A stretch of DNA of 64,000 nucleotides from an uncultured Campylobacter sp. (GCF_938039205.1 NZ_CALHVM010000005.1:6601-70600); one strand, 5' to 3'; numbered from the stretch's first letter, positions 53,510 to 62,891 are shown. Numbers and translations: made by a program. The notes: generated by a model not told the origin, from the letters alone.

Positions 53510-56344
53510 TTACGCCTTTTCTATGCGGCATAGACCGCTTTTGGTTTCAGGAATCTGAGTGTTTATATCATATCCATAGTTAGTGACGGTATTTGCGCTC
53601 TCGCCTACCGCATAAGGCTTGGTGCCTTCCGGGAAATTACCCGTCATATCAACGCCTTGCATATAACCCGCATAATGAAACGGCATAAAGATGGTGTCGG
53701 GTTTAACGGACGGTACCACTCTGGCGCGCACCTTAACCTTGGTACCTTCAGGCGAATGAACCCAGATGAAATCCCAGTTTTTAATGCCGTGTTTAGCCGC
53801 AAGTTCAGGGTGGATATCCGCAAACATCTCAGGCGTCAAGCGGCTTAGATACATACTAGCTCTCGTCTCCATGCCCGCGCCGCTAAAATTTACGAGGCGA
53901 GCCGTCGTGAGGATAATAGGAAATTCTTTTGAGTAGTCCTTTGCTAGCTGGACGGATTTAAATTTTGTATCGACGCGGTTTTGAAGTTTCTTATCCTCAA
54001 AGCTCGGATACTTCTGCGCTAGATCAAATCTAGGCGTATGCAGCGGCTCTCTGTGAAGAGGAATTTGATCCGCAAAAGTCCAAACGATCGTCCTAGCTCG
54101 CGCGTTGCCGTACGGAGCGATGTTTTTCTCCATGCATTTTTTAGCGATGATATTACTATCGTCATGTATCCAGCTGCCGCCTATTTTAGCCTTTTCATCC
54201 TCGGTTAGCGTGATACCTAGCACCTTTTCGATGTTATCTTTTTTGATCTCCGGATATCCGCCCTTGACAAACGAATCTACGGGCGCGCTACCGTCTGCGG
54301 CTAATTGGCTAACTCCGTTATGCTCTAAGCCGAAGCGGTTTCTAAAACCCATACCGCCTTGCCTAACGGACTTGTTTATATCGTAAAGTATCGGGCTACC
54401 CGGATGATCCTCAGTCCAGCACGGCCACGGCAAGCCGTAGTATTCGCCTTCGACTACGGTGCCCGGTTTTCCTAGACTTGTTTTTTCGTCAAATTTATCC
54501 CAGTTTTCTTGGTGCTTTTTGAGCCTTTCCGGAGTCCAGCCCGTCATGCCGATAGTTTTTATTATATTTGCGATCTCGCGCGTAGCGACCTCAGGCCACT
54601 CGATCTTGCCTTCAGCGTCTCTGATCGTGCGCGTTAGTTCGTCATAGTATCCTAGCCTTTTGGCAAGCTCGAATAAAATTTCGTGATCGGGCATACTCTC
54701 AAACAAAGGCTCTACGACCTGGCTTCTCCACTGGCCGCTGCGGTTTGTCGCTACAACCGTACCGCTGGTTTCAAACTGCGTCGCCGCAGGCAGTATATAG
54801 ACGTCGTCTTTTTTGTCCGTTATTACGCCGGCATCGTTTACGAAAGGATCTACTAGAACCAAAAGCTCAAGCGCGTCTAGGCCTTCTTTTACTTTTACTT
54901 GTTGCGCGGTAGAGGTGATGCCGTTGCCGATTACCACTAAGGCTTTTATACTGTCGCCGGCATTATCTACGGCTTCGTTGCCGTTCTTACCGTCAAGCAC
55001 GCCTGCCCACCATTTTGATAGCGTAAATCCGGGCTTAAACATCATTTCAGGCTTAACGAAATTCTTTTGGAGCCATTCAAAATCGACCTTCCACATCTTA
55101 GCGAAGTATTTCCAGTTAGCTTCGTTTTTTGGATAGTATCCGGGTAACTCGGTCGGCAAATTCGCCATATCCGTCGCGCCTTGAACGTTGTCGTGGCCGC
55201 GAAGGATATTACAGCCGCCGCCGCTAACACCCATATTTCCTAGCACTAGTTGCAGGATCGGAGCGATACGGGTATTTGAGCTGCCTATGGTGTGCTGAGT
55301 TAGACCCATCGCCCAAACGACCGATCCCGGGCGATTTTTGGCATAAACTTCGGTTATCTCAAGAAGCGTCTCTTTTTTGATCCCGCAAACATCGGCCACG
55401 ACTTCAGGCGTCCATTTGGCAGCCTCTTCGCGGATCAGATCCATACCGTAGACGCGGTCGTTTATAAATTCCTTATCTTCCCAGCCGTTTTGAAAGATGA
55501 TATTCATCATGCCGTACATAAAAGGTATATCCGTGCCGGTGCGAATTTGAGCGAAATAATCAGCCTTAGCCGCAGTTCTCGTGTATCTTGGATCGACCAC
55601 GATTAGCTTTGCGCCGTTATTTTCCTTAGCTTTTAGAAAATGTCTAAAGCCGACCGGGTGATTTACCGCCGGATTTGCGCCCACTATAAAGATAGACTTC
55701 GCGTTTTGGATATCTCCAAGATGATTGGTCATAGCTCCGTAACCCCAAGTATTCGCCACACCGGCGACTGTAGAGCTGTGTCAAAGACGTGCTTGGTGAT
55801 CTAGATTATTAGTCCCGAACATCGCTACGAATTTGCTTATATAATAGCTTTGTTCGTTACAATCTTTTGCAGAGCCTAGAAACATTACTTGTTCTGGATT
55901 TTTTTCGCGATACGCTTTTAGTTTGGCGCCGATTTCATCAAGAGCCTCTTTATAGCTGATGCGTTTCCATTTGCCGCCTACTTTTTTCATCGGGTATTTT
56001 ACGCGGCAGTGAGAGCGCACCATATCGATGACGTCGCTGCCCTTACAGCAGTGGCCGCCAGCGCTTACCGGGTGATCTTGGGCTACTTCTTGGCGTACCC
56101 AAACGCCGTTTTCTACCTCGGCGCGCACTCCGCATCCAACGGAGCAAACCGTACAAACGGTTTTTACGATTTTAGAGTTTGGAAACGGATTTGCCATTTC
56201 TTCTTTTGTGGCGCTTCTAGTTACGCCGCTAGCAGCTAGCCCGCTTATGCCGCCCGCTACGCCCGCTAGCGCGGCCATTTTTAAAAACGATCTTCGCCCG
56301 ACTGCGTTTGAGTGGGGCATAAGACGTAAATTTGCCTCAGACAT
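53510..56344 (-). CDS. fdhA: formate dehydrogenase catalytic subunit, Tat-exported, selenocysteine-containing
   Basis: With TGA at 55783-55781 read as selenocysteine (residue 188, HQARL-U-HSSTVAG) the protein has 944 residues. It has a twin-arginine signal (GRRSFLKMAALAGVAGG), a 4Fe-4S motif CTVCSVGCGVR ... CCKG, and cofactor segments GGGCNILRGHDNVQGATDM and LTTARLVNFSGAGMETRAS. It is the periplasmic respiratory FDH of Campylobacterota. W is the likely metal, given tupABC next door. It lies in an operon chaperone-small Tat protein-fdhA-fdhB. Confidence 0.96.
55753..55783 (-). promoter_or_regulatory. SECIS element of fdhA
   Basis: On the minus strand, 13 nt after UGA, TCGCC-GGTGT-GGCGA forms a 5-bp stem. 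The loop is GGUGU instead of the GGUCU of fdhF in this window. Position and stem length are the same in both genes. Confidence 0.75.
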
Positions 56345-56367
56345 ATTTATCCTTTCTTAAATTTTTA

Positions 56368-56544
56368 TTATTTCGCTTGTTCGTAGTATAGATCCCAGTT
56401 TTTGCTTCTTTTATAAAGCACCTCGGTCTTTTTACTTTTGCCGTATTTTAGGTTTGACGCCGCTGCCGTCGCTACTCCGGCCGTAGCCGCTACTGCGCCG
56501 ACTAGCCCCGCCTTTTTTAAAAATTCTCGCCTATTTTTTTGCAT
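56368..56544 (-). CDS. small twin-arginine formate dehydrogenase accessory protein
   Basis: A 58-residue protein (MQKNRREFLKKAGLVGAVAA then TAGVATAAASNLKYGKSKKT and EVLYKRSKNWDLYYEQAK) with a complete Tat motif NRREFLKK. Proteins of this kind precede fdhA in many Campylobacterota and may anchor or co-export the FDH. It overlaps the chaperone gene by 14 bp and lies 23 bp before fdhA, after a GGAAGA ribosome site. Confidence 0.85.
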   Translation of the reverse strand: MQKNRREFLKKAGLVGAVAATAGVATAAASNLKYGKSKKTEVLYKRSKNWDLYYEQAK

Positions 56545-57256
56545 TTTCTTCCTCCATAGCTTTTAGCTTTCTCACTCGGTTTTTTTGCCTTCTTATGGCC
56601 TCAGATCTTGAAACTCCGTCCAAAGTTTTTTTGTTTTCGCCTTGATTTATAGGACGAGGCGCGCTTAAAACTACGCGCTCAAACTCTATAAATCCTTGCA
56701 AAAGCACTGCAACGTCTTTGTAAACTTCGCTGCTTTCGTGGTTAAAAAGATCATTTATAAACTCGTCGATATTTGGGTTTATGATCTCTTTAAAAAGCTG
56801 CTCCTGAAGCTCGCCGTATAGCTCCAGCTCGCTCTCTCGCGCGATAAATTCGCTCATTAGCGCAAACACGAAACCCACGTTGTCTTCGTTTTCTTTAAAT
56901 TTAGCCTCGTCGCGCCTAATGTCTGTGCGGGCTAAAATTTTACGCACTTTTGCGCAGGCGTGTCCGACCTCGTAGCCCTCGTCGTAGTAGGACAGCGAGT
57001 TTCTAAGCGGACTTGGCAGAGCGTGGAAAATTTCGTCGAATTCATCCGCTAAATTTTGCGGATTTTTTTCGTCGAATTTTGCCTGTATGCGCATTATCGC
57101 GGCGGCCGATTCTTTGTTTAGAGCGTGCGCCGAGGTAAGGCCTAGCATCGCATTTAGGCCGGTAAATCTATCGCCACTTAGACTAAAAACGAAAAAACGC
57201 GAAAAAAGCGAGTAGTAAAGTCCTCGTCCCGCCGCAAATTCGCCCTTGCTGGTCAT
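56531..57256 (-). CDS. TorD-family molecular chaperone for formate dehydrogenase
   Basis: The 241-residue, helical protein (GRGLYYSLFSRFFVFSLSGD; LSYYDEGYEVGHACAKVRKI) has the TorD/DmsD look, including the YDEGYE-type loop. Such chaperones hold a Tat-exported molybdo- or tungsto-enzyme until its cofactor is inserted. As first gene of the operon it is expected to serve FdhA. Confidence 0.88.
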   Translation of the reverse strand: MTSKGEFAAGRGLYYSLFSRFFVFSLSGDRFTGLNAMLGLTSAHALNKESAAAIMRIQAKFDEKNPQNLADEFDEIFHALPSPLRNSLSYYDEGYEVGHACAKVRKILARTDIRRDEAKFKENEDNVGFVFALMSEFIARESELELYGELQEQLFKEIINPNIDEFINDLFNHESSEVYKDVAVLLQGFIEFERVVLSAPRPINQGENKKTLDGVSRSEAIRRQKNRVRKLKAMEEENAKK

Positions 57257-57308
57257 CGCTTTCCTTTATCATTTTTGTCTATTTTTTGAGATTTTTCTCG
57301 ATTGTGAA

Positions 57309-57314
57309 ACTATA
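57309..57314 (-). promoter_or_regulatory. -10 box of the fdh operon
   Basis: TATAGT on the minus strand (AGTAGTATAGTTTC), 52 bp upstream of the chaperone start codon. The surrounding 300-bp gap (57257-57556) is AT-rich and contains no gene. Confidence 0.5.
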
Positions 57315-57373
57315 CTACTTTTTGGCTTATTTCTTATACTTAAAAAAAAATAAATTAAAAAAATTAATATACG

Positions 57374-57402
57374 CTTAAATATGCCTTAATTGCATATTAC
57401 TT
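57374..57402. promoter_or_regulatory. TATGC-N7-GCATA inverted repeat upstream of the fdh operon
   Basis: AATATGC-N7-GCATATT, 7-bp arms around CTTAATT, centred near 57388, about 86 bp upstream of the start site proposed from the -10 box at 57309. The right arm GCATATTACTT is identical to that of the fdhF site. Confidence 0.75.
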
Positions 57403-57556
57403 GTAGTGAATTTTAGGGGGTAAAAGAAATATGAAATTTGCGCATATATCTCGCATTTACGCTTCATTTTGATATTTACTTTTAACTAGACTCTTTTAAC
57501 GGGCGTTAAACGAGTCTAAAATTAAAATTTGAAGCGAAATTTGTAAAATTTGAGGC

Positions 57557-58510
57557 TCACTCAAGCCCCAAAAACGCTCCTTCGTCAAATTTAAAATAAA
57601 TATTTTCGCCGACGCTAAAATTTTGCGAATTCTCCGCCAGCGTTTTAATCAAAAAGTCGCCGACTTTGATTTTTACCAAAAGCTCTTTGCCAAGATAGAG
57701 CGAAACCGAGTGCAAAATACCGCTCAAGCACCCATCTACAGGAGTTTTGCTTAGCATTACTTTGCTCGGATTTACGGCGATCTTTGCGGCGCTACGCAAA
57801 TTTGACGGCAAATTTACGATCGCGTTTTCGTCAAATTTTAAAACCCCGTCCCGCGCGTCGAAAATATTTTTGTATTCGAATTCGCACACACGCCCCTTAT
57901 GTAAAAAGACGTTTTCCTCGGCGATCGCGGTTAGCCATTTATCGTCGTGACTAGCGATCACAAAGCCGCAGCCGTATCTTTGCCGCATGTAAAGCACCGC
58001 CTTGCCAAAAAGCTTTGACGTGCCCACGTCCACGCTATTTGTCGGCTCGTCGAGTAGATAAAGACGCGATCTAAGCGCCAAATTTAACGCAAAACTAACG
58101 CGCTGCGTCTGTCCCGAGCTTAACTCAAAGTGGCGCTTGTTTAAAAAACTCTCGTCAAGCCCGACCAAATTTAACGCCTCGCTCGCTCGCTCGTCAAATT
58201 CCCCCAGCGCTGCGCGACTTTTTAAAACGGCTTTAAAATTTTCCCTCACGGAGCGTTTTAAAAGCGCGGGCTCTGGTAGCAAAACGCTAACGTCGCGCAG
58301 TAAATTTAGACTAGGCGAGCTGCTTCCCCACAGCCGCACCTCGCCCGAGCTTGGCTTTTGCAAAAACGACATCACTCGCATCAGCGTGCTTTTGCCGCTG
58401 CCATTGCTACCTGTTAGCGCGGTGATTTTGGTGACGTCGATATCAAGGCGCGGGATGTTTAAAATCTCGCTCGCGCCGTAGTTTAGGCGTAAATTTCTAA
58501 CGTTTATCAC
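57557..58510 (-). CDS. tupC: tungstate ABC transporter ATPase
   Basis: The 317-residue protein starts at GTG (58510). Walker A is GSNGSGKST (residues 34-42), the signature LSSGQTQRV and Walker B LYLLDEPTNSVD. After the ATPase core there is a C-terminal TOBE/MOP-like segment (GCLSGILHSVSLYLGKELLV), the place where such transporters bind oxyanion for feedback. It follows tupB by 94 bp. Confidence 0.9.
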   Translation of the reverse strand: MINVRNLRLNYGASEILNIPRLDIDVTKITALTGSNGSGKSTLMRVMSFLQKPSSGEVRLWGSSSPSLNLLRDVSVLLPEPALLKRSVRENFKAVLKSRAALGEFDERASEALNLVGLDESFLNKRHFELSSGQTQRVSFALNLALRSRLYLLDEPTNSVDVGTSKLFGKAVLYMRQRYGCGFVIASHDDKWLTAIAEENVFLHKGRVCEFEYKNIFDARDGVLKFDENAIVNLPSNLRSAAKIAVNPSKVMLSKTPVDGCLSGILHSVSLYLGKELLVKIKVGDFLIKTLAENSQNFSVGENIYFKFDEGAFLGLE

Positions 58511-58604
58511 TTTGCGCCTTTCTCGTTAAACTTACACAAAAGGCTCAAATTTGACGCGCCCAGCCCGCTTTTTGCAAGCGTAAAATTTCTAAATTTATCA
58601 AATT

Positions 58605-59297
58605 TCATCTATCCAGCCTTTTTAGCGCATGTATCGCCAAATTTACCGCAAACGCGATAAAAATAAGCACCAAAGCCAGCGCTATACCCATGGCAAACTC
58701 GCCCTTGTTCGTCTCTAGCGACACCGCGGTCGTGATCGTGCGGGTAAAATATTTGATATTTCCGCCGATCATCATCGCCACGCCGACCTCAGCCACGATG
58801 CGCCCGTACGCCGTCGCTACGACCACCATCAGAGCATACCTCAGCTCGTAAAGCACGCAGCCCACTAGCCGCGGTGCGCTCAGGCGTAAATTTAAGATCG
58901 TTAGATAGTGCTTTTTGTCCATATTTTCCACGACGCTAGCGCTTAGCGAGATGATGATGGGTAAAGCTAGCACGAACTGCCCCAGCATCACAGCCTTTAG
59001 AGTAAAAAGTAGCCCAAACTCGCCAAACGGGCCGTTTCGCGTGATAAATGCATACAAAATAAGCCCGATCGCAACCGTCGGCATCGCAAGCGCCGTATCG
59101 CTGAGCAGCCTAAGAACCCTGCGCCCTCTAAAATCGTAAAATCCCAGCGTAAATCCCAGCGGAAAGCCGACTAAAATCGCAAAAAATATCGAAACGCTCG
59201 AAGTGTAAAGCGTCGCCCTGATCGCCGAATACGTCTCCTCGTCGCCGCTAAAAAGCAGCCTAAAGGCCTCTAAAAATCCGTTTAGTAGAAAGTCCAA
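58605..59297 (-). CDS. tupB: tungstate ABC transporter permease
   Basis: The 230-residue permease has five to six helices (LYTSSVSIFFAILVGFPLGF; AVMLGQFVLALPIIISLSAS) and the permease EAA-like loop VVATAYGRIVAEVGVAMMIG. It starts at TTG (59297) after GGAG. It faces away from tupA and shares the 73-bp intergenic region with it. Confidence 0.92.
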   Translation of the reverse strand: MDFLLNGFLEAFRLLFSGDEETYSAIRATLYTSSVSIFFAILVGFPLGFTLGFYDFRGRRVLRLLSDTALAMPTVAIGLILYAFITRNGPFGEFGLLFTLKAVMLGQFVLALPIIISLSASVVENMDKKHYLTILNLRLSAPRLVGCVLYELRYALMVVVATAYGRIVAEVGVAMMIGGNIKYFTRTITTAVSLETNKGEFAMGIALALVLIFIAFAVNLAIHALKRLDR

Positions 59298-59333
59298 ATA
59301 TTATTTCTCCGTATGTTTATGTCGTTAATTTAA

Positions 59334-59350
59334 TATGCTATAATAGCATA
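59334..59350. promoter_or_regulatory. TATGC-N7-GCATA operator over the tupA promoter
   Basis: TATGCTATAATAGCATA is a perfect 17-bp palindrome with the tupA -10 box (TATAAT, 59339-59344) at its centre, 20 bp before the tupA start codon. A protein bound here would block the promoter. The same core lies upstream of fdhF, the fdh operon and fdhD. Confidence 0.8.
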
Positions 59351-59370
59351 CTTTTTAAAAAAGGAGAAAA

Positions 59371-60189
59371 ATGAAAAAAGTAATATTAGGCTCGCTAATC
59401 GCGAGCGTTTTGGCGTTCGCGGGCGATAGCGAACTCATCATGGCAACTACCACCAGCACCGATAACACGGGGCTACTAGACGCGATCTATCCTGCGTATA
59501 AGGCAAAAACCGGCGTCGATATCAAATGGACTGCCGTAGGCACGGGAGCAGCTTTAAAACTCGGCGAAAACTGCGATGCGGACATACTTTTCGTGCATTC
59601 GCCAAAAGTTGAAAAAGAATTCGTAGAAAAAGGCTTTGGCGTTGAGAGAAAACCCGTAATGTACAATGACTTCGTCGTCATCGCCGATAAATCTATCGCC
59701 GATAAATTTAAAGGCAAAGACATAAAAGAGAGCTTTGAGCTAATCAAAAAAGAGAATATCAAATTTTTCTCTCGCGGCGATAAATCAGGCACCGACAACA
59801 AAGAAAAAGGTATCTGGAAAAAAATTATCGGCGAAGTACCTGAAAAAGACAGCTGGTATATGCAAACAGGCCAAGGCATGCTAGCTACCATCAACGCGGC
59901 AGCCGAGCAAAAGGGCGTGACGTTCACCGACCGCGGCACCTACATCAAGTACGAGGACACCAAAAAAGGCGCGCCTGAGATGGTCATCATCAACGAGGGC
60001 GACAACGATCTAAAGAACTTCTACTCGCTAATCGCGGTAAATCCGAAGCACTGCGCTAAGGCCGACATCGAAAACGCAAATAAATTTATCGAGTGGGCGA
60101 CGAGCGAAGAGGGTCAGAAATTTATCGGCGACTTTAAGCTGCTAGATAAGCCGCTTTTCACGCCTGACGCAAACAGTCGCAAAAACTAA
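59371..60189 (+). CDS. tupA: periplasmic tungstate-binding protein
   Basis: The 272-residue protein has a signal peptide (VILGSLIASVLAFA) and the TupA anion-binding motif TTTSTDNTGLLDAI (from about residue 26), plus SRGDKSGTDNKEK. TupA proteins bind tungstate in preference to molybdate. A strong AAGGAG site precedes it; it is divergent from tupB and tupC. Confidence 0.94.
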   Translation: MKKVILGSLIASVLAFAGDSELIMATTTSTDNTGLLDAIYPAYKAKTGVDIKWTAVGTGAALKLGENCDADILFVHSPKVEKEFVEKGFGVERKPVMYNDFVVIADKSIADKFKGKDIKESFELIKKENIKFFSRGDKSGTDNKEKGIWKKIIGEVPEKDSWYMQTGQGMLATINAAAEQKGVTFTDRGTYIKYEDTKKGAPEMVIINEGDNDLKNFYSLIAVNPKHCAKADIENANKFIEWATSEEGQKFIGDFKLLDKPLFTPDANSRKN

Positions 60190-60233
60190 TTTTCGCGCGT
60201 TTAGGTCAAATTTGACTCCACTCGCGTAAATTC

Positions 60234-60260
60234 GGGCGCGCTTTGCGCCCTTTTTCTTTC
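60234..60260 (+). terminator. terminator of tupA
   Basis: GGGCGC-N5-GCGCCC followed by TTTTTCTTTC: a strong intrinsic terminator about 45 bp after the tupA stop. The rest of the gap to 60409 is AAATTT-rich without a gene. Confidence 0.85.
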
Positions 60261-60409
60261 TTAAATTTTACTCTTTTTATTTTTTAAATTTAATCAAATT
60301 TGAGTGCCCGAGACCCGTATCTTGACGGCGTAAAATTTCAAATTTGACCGCATGTTTTTGATTTGCTCAAATTTGACCTTTTTACGAGCCGAATTTAACC
60401 CGCTTAAGT

Positions 60410-61735
60410 TTAAATCTTCCCGCCGAACATCTCATACATCGCCTTTTCCTCGCCCCAAAGCTCGCGATGTTTTTTGATGCAGGATTTTATCGCGCCAACT
60501 AGATATAGCACGTCTTGCTCGGTGTGCGTGTAGTGCAGGCTCACGCGCACGAAGCCGAGCTTGCTCTCAGGCATGCGCCCCTCCTTGATACCCAGCAGAT
60601 CGTGAGCGTAGGGCCCCGCGCACATCACGCCCGCGCGCGTCTGGATACCATAGTCGTTGCTAAGGCTCGCGGCAAAATCATACGCCGAGACGCCGCGCAC
60701 ATTAAATGAAAAAATCGGTAGCCGCGGCGCGCCCTTTGGAGCGTAGTTTATAATCTCGTCAATGCCCGCTAGTTCGCTCTCAAAAAGCCGTGCAAGCTCG
60801 TCCTCGGCACTTTTTATCCTCTCAAAACCGACCTCGTTTCGCAGAGCATAAGCCAAATTTGCCCGCATAAGCCCGATGATAGGCGGCGTGCCACCCTCCT
60901 CTAGCTGCTCTGGGTTTTTCAAAAATACATGCCCTTCGCGGTTAGCGTATGCAACCGTCCCGCCCGCGGCAAAGGTCGGCACGTCACTGCTAAGCAGCTC
61001 CTTTTTGATCGCCAAAAGTCCGCAACTTGCAGGCCCTCCGAGTAACTTATGCGGCGATAGGAAAATCGCGTCGAAATAATCGCAGTCTAAATTTGCGTGC
61101 GAGCTCAGCGCAGCGCAGTCAAAGGCGACGATGCCGCCCGCAGCCCTGATTAGCTCGCTGATCTTTTTATAGTCGCTAACGACGCCCGTGACGTTTGAGG
61201 CGGCGCTAAACGAGCCGATGATGCGGCGTCCGGCGTTTAGCTTTAGGATGCGCTCAAGTGCGAGCAGATCGATCTCGCCGCCCTCGCTAAGAGGCACGCG
61301 CAGGTAGTCGCAAAGCCCCTCACGAAAGCTAAGCTCGTTTGAATGGTGTTCGTATGGCGAAACGAGCACGAGCGGAAGCTGCGCTGCGCGTAAATTTGCC
61401 TCGCCGATCGCGCCTCTGGTCGCAGGTGGCAGGTAGATGCCAAGCAGCTCCTGAAATTTCTTGATCGCGGCCGTCGCACCCTGTCCACAGGCGATGAGAT
61501 AAAATCGCTCGTCAAGCCCGAGCAGCTTTTTCAGGCTCTCGCGCGCGCCCTCGTAGCGCCGCTGCGTGATGATAGCGCTTGAGCTACTGTCGGAGTGGGT
61601 GTTGGCGTAGGTTTTTAAAACGTCCGCTATCTCGCGCTCTACGGGCTCATAAGCAAGCCCCGAAGCCGTGTAATCAAAATAGTGCACGCCAGGTTTTAGG
61701 ATGATATTTTTTTTTATTTCGTCTAAATTTGCCAT
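60410..61735 (-). CDS. class V aminotransferase, cysteine-desulfurase-like
   Basis: The 441-residue PLP enzyme has the PLP lysine in LSPHKLLGG (about residue 228) and, near residue 370, RAGVMCAGPYAHDLL, which lines up with the catalytic cysteine loop R-x-G-x-x-C of SufS/CsdB-type desulfurases and selenocysteine lyases. It may thus release sulfur from cysteine or selenium from selenocysteine. Its position beside two selenoprotein genes and fdhD, which needs a sulfur donor, is suggestive. It has its own -10 box (TATAAT, 61763-61768, minus strand). Confidence 0.82.
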   Translation of the reverse strand: MANLDEIKKNIILKPGVHYFDYTASGLAYEPVEREIADVLKTYANTHSDSSSSAIITQRRYEGARESLKKLLGLDERFYLIACGQGATAAIKKFQELLGIYLPPATRGAIGEANLRAAQLPLVLVSPYEHHSNELSFREGLCDYLRVPLSEGGEIDLLALERILKLNAGRRIIGSFSAASNVTGVVSDYKKISELIRAAGGIVAFDCAALSSHANLDCDYFDAIFLSPHKLLGGPASCGLLAIKKELLSSDVPTFAAGGTVAYANREGHVFLKNPEQLEEGGTPPIIGLMRANLAYALRNEVGFERIKSAEDELARLFESELAGIDEIINYAPKGAPRLPIFSFNVRGVSAYDFAASLSNDYGIQTRAGVMCAGPYAHDLLGIKEGRMPESKLGFVRVSLHYTHTEQDVLYLVGAIKSCIKKHRELWGEEKAMYEMFGGKI

Positions 61736-61762
61736 TTTTTACTCTTTAAATTTGATACGGTA

Positions 61763-61768
61763 ATTATA
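61763..61768 (-). promoter_or_regulatory. -10 box of the aminotransferase gene
   Basis: TATAAT on the minus strand (ACTATAATTACC), 28 bp upstream of the start codon. It indicates independent transcription from the fdhD-modE unit. Confidence 0.5.
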
Positions 61769-61908
61769 GTAAATTTTCGCAAATTTGGGGCTTTTGCGGT
61801 GGAAAGACTAGGAAATTTGGAGGTTAAATTTAGCTGTTCGTTGCGAGTTTTTAAGGCAAAGAGACGCTAGCCGCATAGGCTCGCAACCCTTTGCGAGAGG
61901 CGGAAATT

Positions 61909-62097
61909 TTATTTATTTATAAAATTTTTCTCTAGCCACTCGATAGCTTTTGCTTCGGTTTCGAAGCGTCCGCTTTTAGCGACTTGATTTTGCCCCTCGT
62001 AAAAGCGGATCCTGATACCGTCTTGGACGCTATCTACCTTTACTCTGGTGATCTTATCTTTGTTTAGATAGACCCTATCGTTTAGTTTTACGTACAT
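61909..62097 (-). CDS. small conserved hypothetical protein
   Basis: The 62-residue protein (MYVKLNDRVYLNKDKITRVK then VDSVQDGIRIRFYEGQNQVA) is mostly beta strand and ends with an amphipathic helix (AKAIEWLEKNFINK). No known motif. It has an AAGGGAG ribosome site and lies 26 bp after the ModE-like gene, so it is probably the last gene of the fdhD-modE operon. Confidence 0.7.
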   Translation of the reverse strand: MYVKLNDRVYLNKDKITRVKVDSVQDGIRIRFYEGQNQVAKSGRFETEAKAIEWLEKNFINK

Positions 62098-62123
62098 TTT
62101 TTCTCCCTTAAATTGATGTGGTT

Positions 62124-62891
62124 TTATTTCTTTTTATCTTTTTTGTCGTCTTTAGTTGCGTCATTTTTCTCGCCGTCTTTTTTCAAAAACAGCTCCTTAA
62201 AGCGCTTATCCGCAAAATCCTCGATGTCGTTTTGAAGCTGCCTATAGGCGTTTATGAGCTCATGCGCACGCTCGTTTAGCGTCGTGCCTGCGTTTTCTCC
62301 GCCGCCCTGCCTAGTCGTAAAAAGCTCCTCTTTTAGATTTTTTTGCAAAATTTGCAGATGATTCCAGCATTTTTTATAGTTCATACCTAGGATTTCGGCG
62401 GCCTTTGAGATCGAGCCGACCTCGGCGATGACGTCCAGGACTTCGGTTTTACCCTTGCCGAAGATAAGCTCGCCCTCATCGTTTTCTATCCAAGTTTTGG
62501 TTTTTACTCTCATCTTTTTTCCTTTCTTCTCCTTAAAACACCCTAACTGGCAGTATTTTACGTCGATTTTATAGTCTTTTAGCGTCGAGCGGATCGTCTT
62601 TAATCCCACGCCTGCAGCCGCATCTCTAGCGTCTTTGCATAGGATCCTGTCCTTTTCATCGGTCATCTGCTTTAGCTGCGTCATAACGGTGTATTTGCCC
62701 CGTCCGTTTTCCAGCCCGCCAAACTGCCCTAGCTCGCAGTTGTCGATCTTTACGCCCATTTTTTCGGCCTCGTCGCTAACCAGCCCGACCTCTACGCCTA
62801 GTTTTGCGGCGATCTTAAACGCCGCGCCGCAGTCTAGCCTGCCCTTTGGATTTAGCAGTTTGGTTATCAGTTCGCGGATTTGCTCACTCAT
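62124..62891 (-). CDS. modE: ModE-like regulator with C-terminal HTH and duplicated cysteine repeat
   Basis: The 255-residue protein has a ModE-type winged helix at residues 146-222 (GSISKAAEILGMNYKKCWNH; TTRQGGGENAG). Instead of a molybdate-binding domain, the N-terminus holds two similar repeats: 18-58 (RLDC ... NCELGQFG) and 82-121 (RILC ... YCQLGCFK). The tail is a charged Lys/Asp stretch. C. jejuni has one such ModE-like protein controlling both Mo and W uptake. I start at MSEQIREL (62891), overlapping fdhD by 8 bp (ATGAGTGA). Confidence 0.85.
   Translation of the reverse strand: MSEQIRELITKLLNPKGRLDCGAAFKIAAKLGVEVGLVSDEAEKMGVKIDNCELGQFGGLENGRGKYTVMTQLKQMTDEKDRILCKDARDAAAGVGLKTIRSTLKDYKIDVKYCQLGCFKEKKGKKMRVKTKTWIENDEGELIFGKGKTEVLDVIAEVGSISKAAEILGMNYKKCWNHLQILQKNLKEELFTTRQGGGENAGTTLNERAHELINAYRQLQNDIEDFADKRFKELFLKKDGEKNDATKDDKKDKKK

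Noticed and set aside
55781..55783. In-frame TGA in fdhA as a gene break
   Set aside because: Same reasoning: the flanking residues match the selenocysteine loop and a hairpin follows at the same distance.
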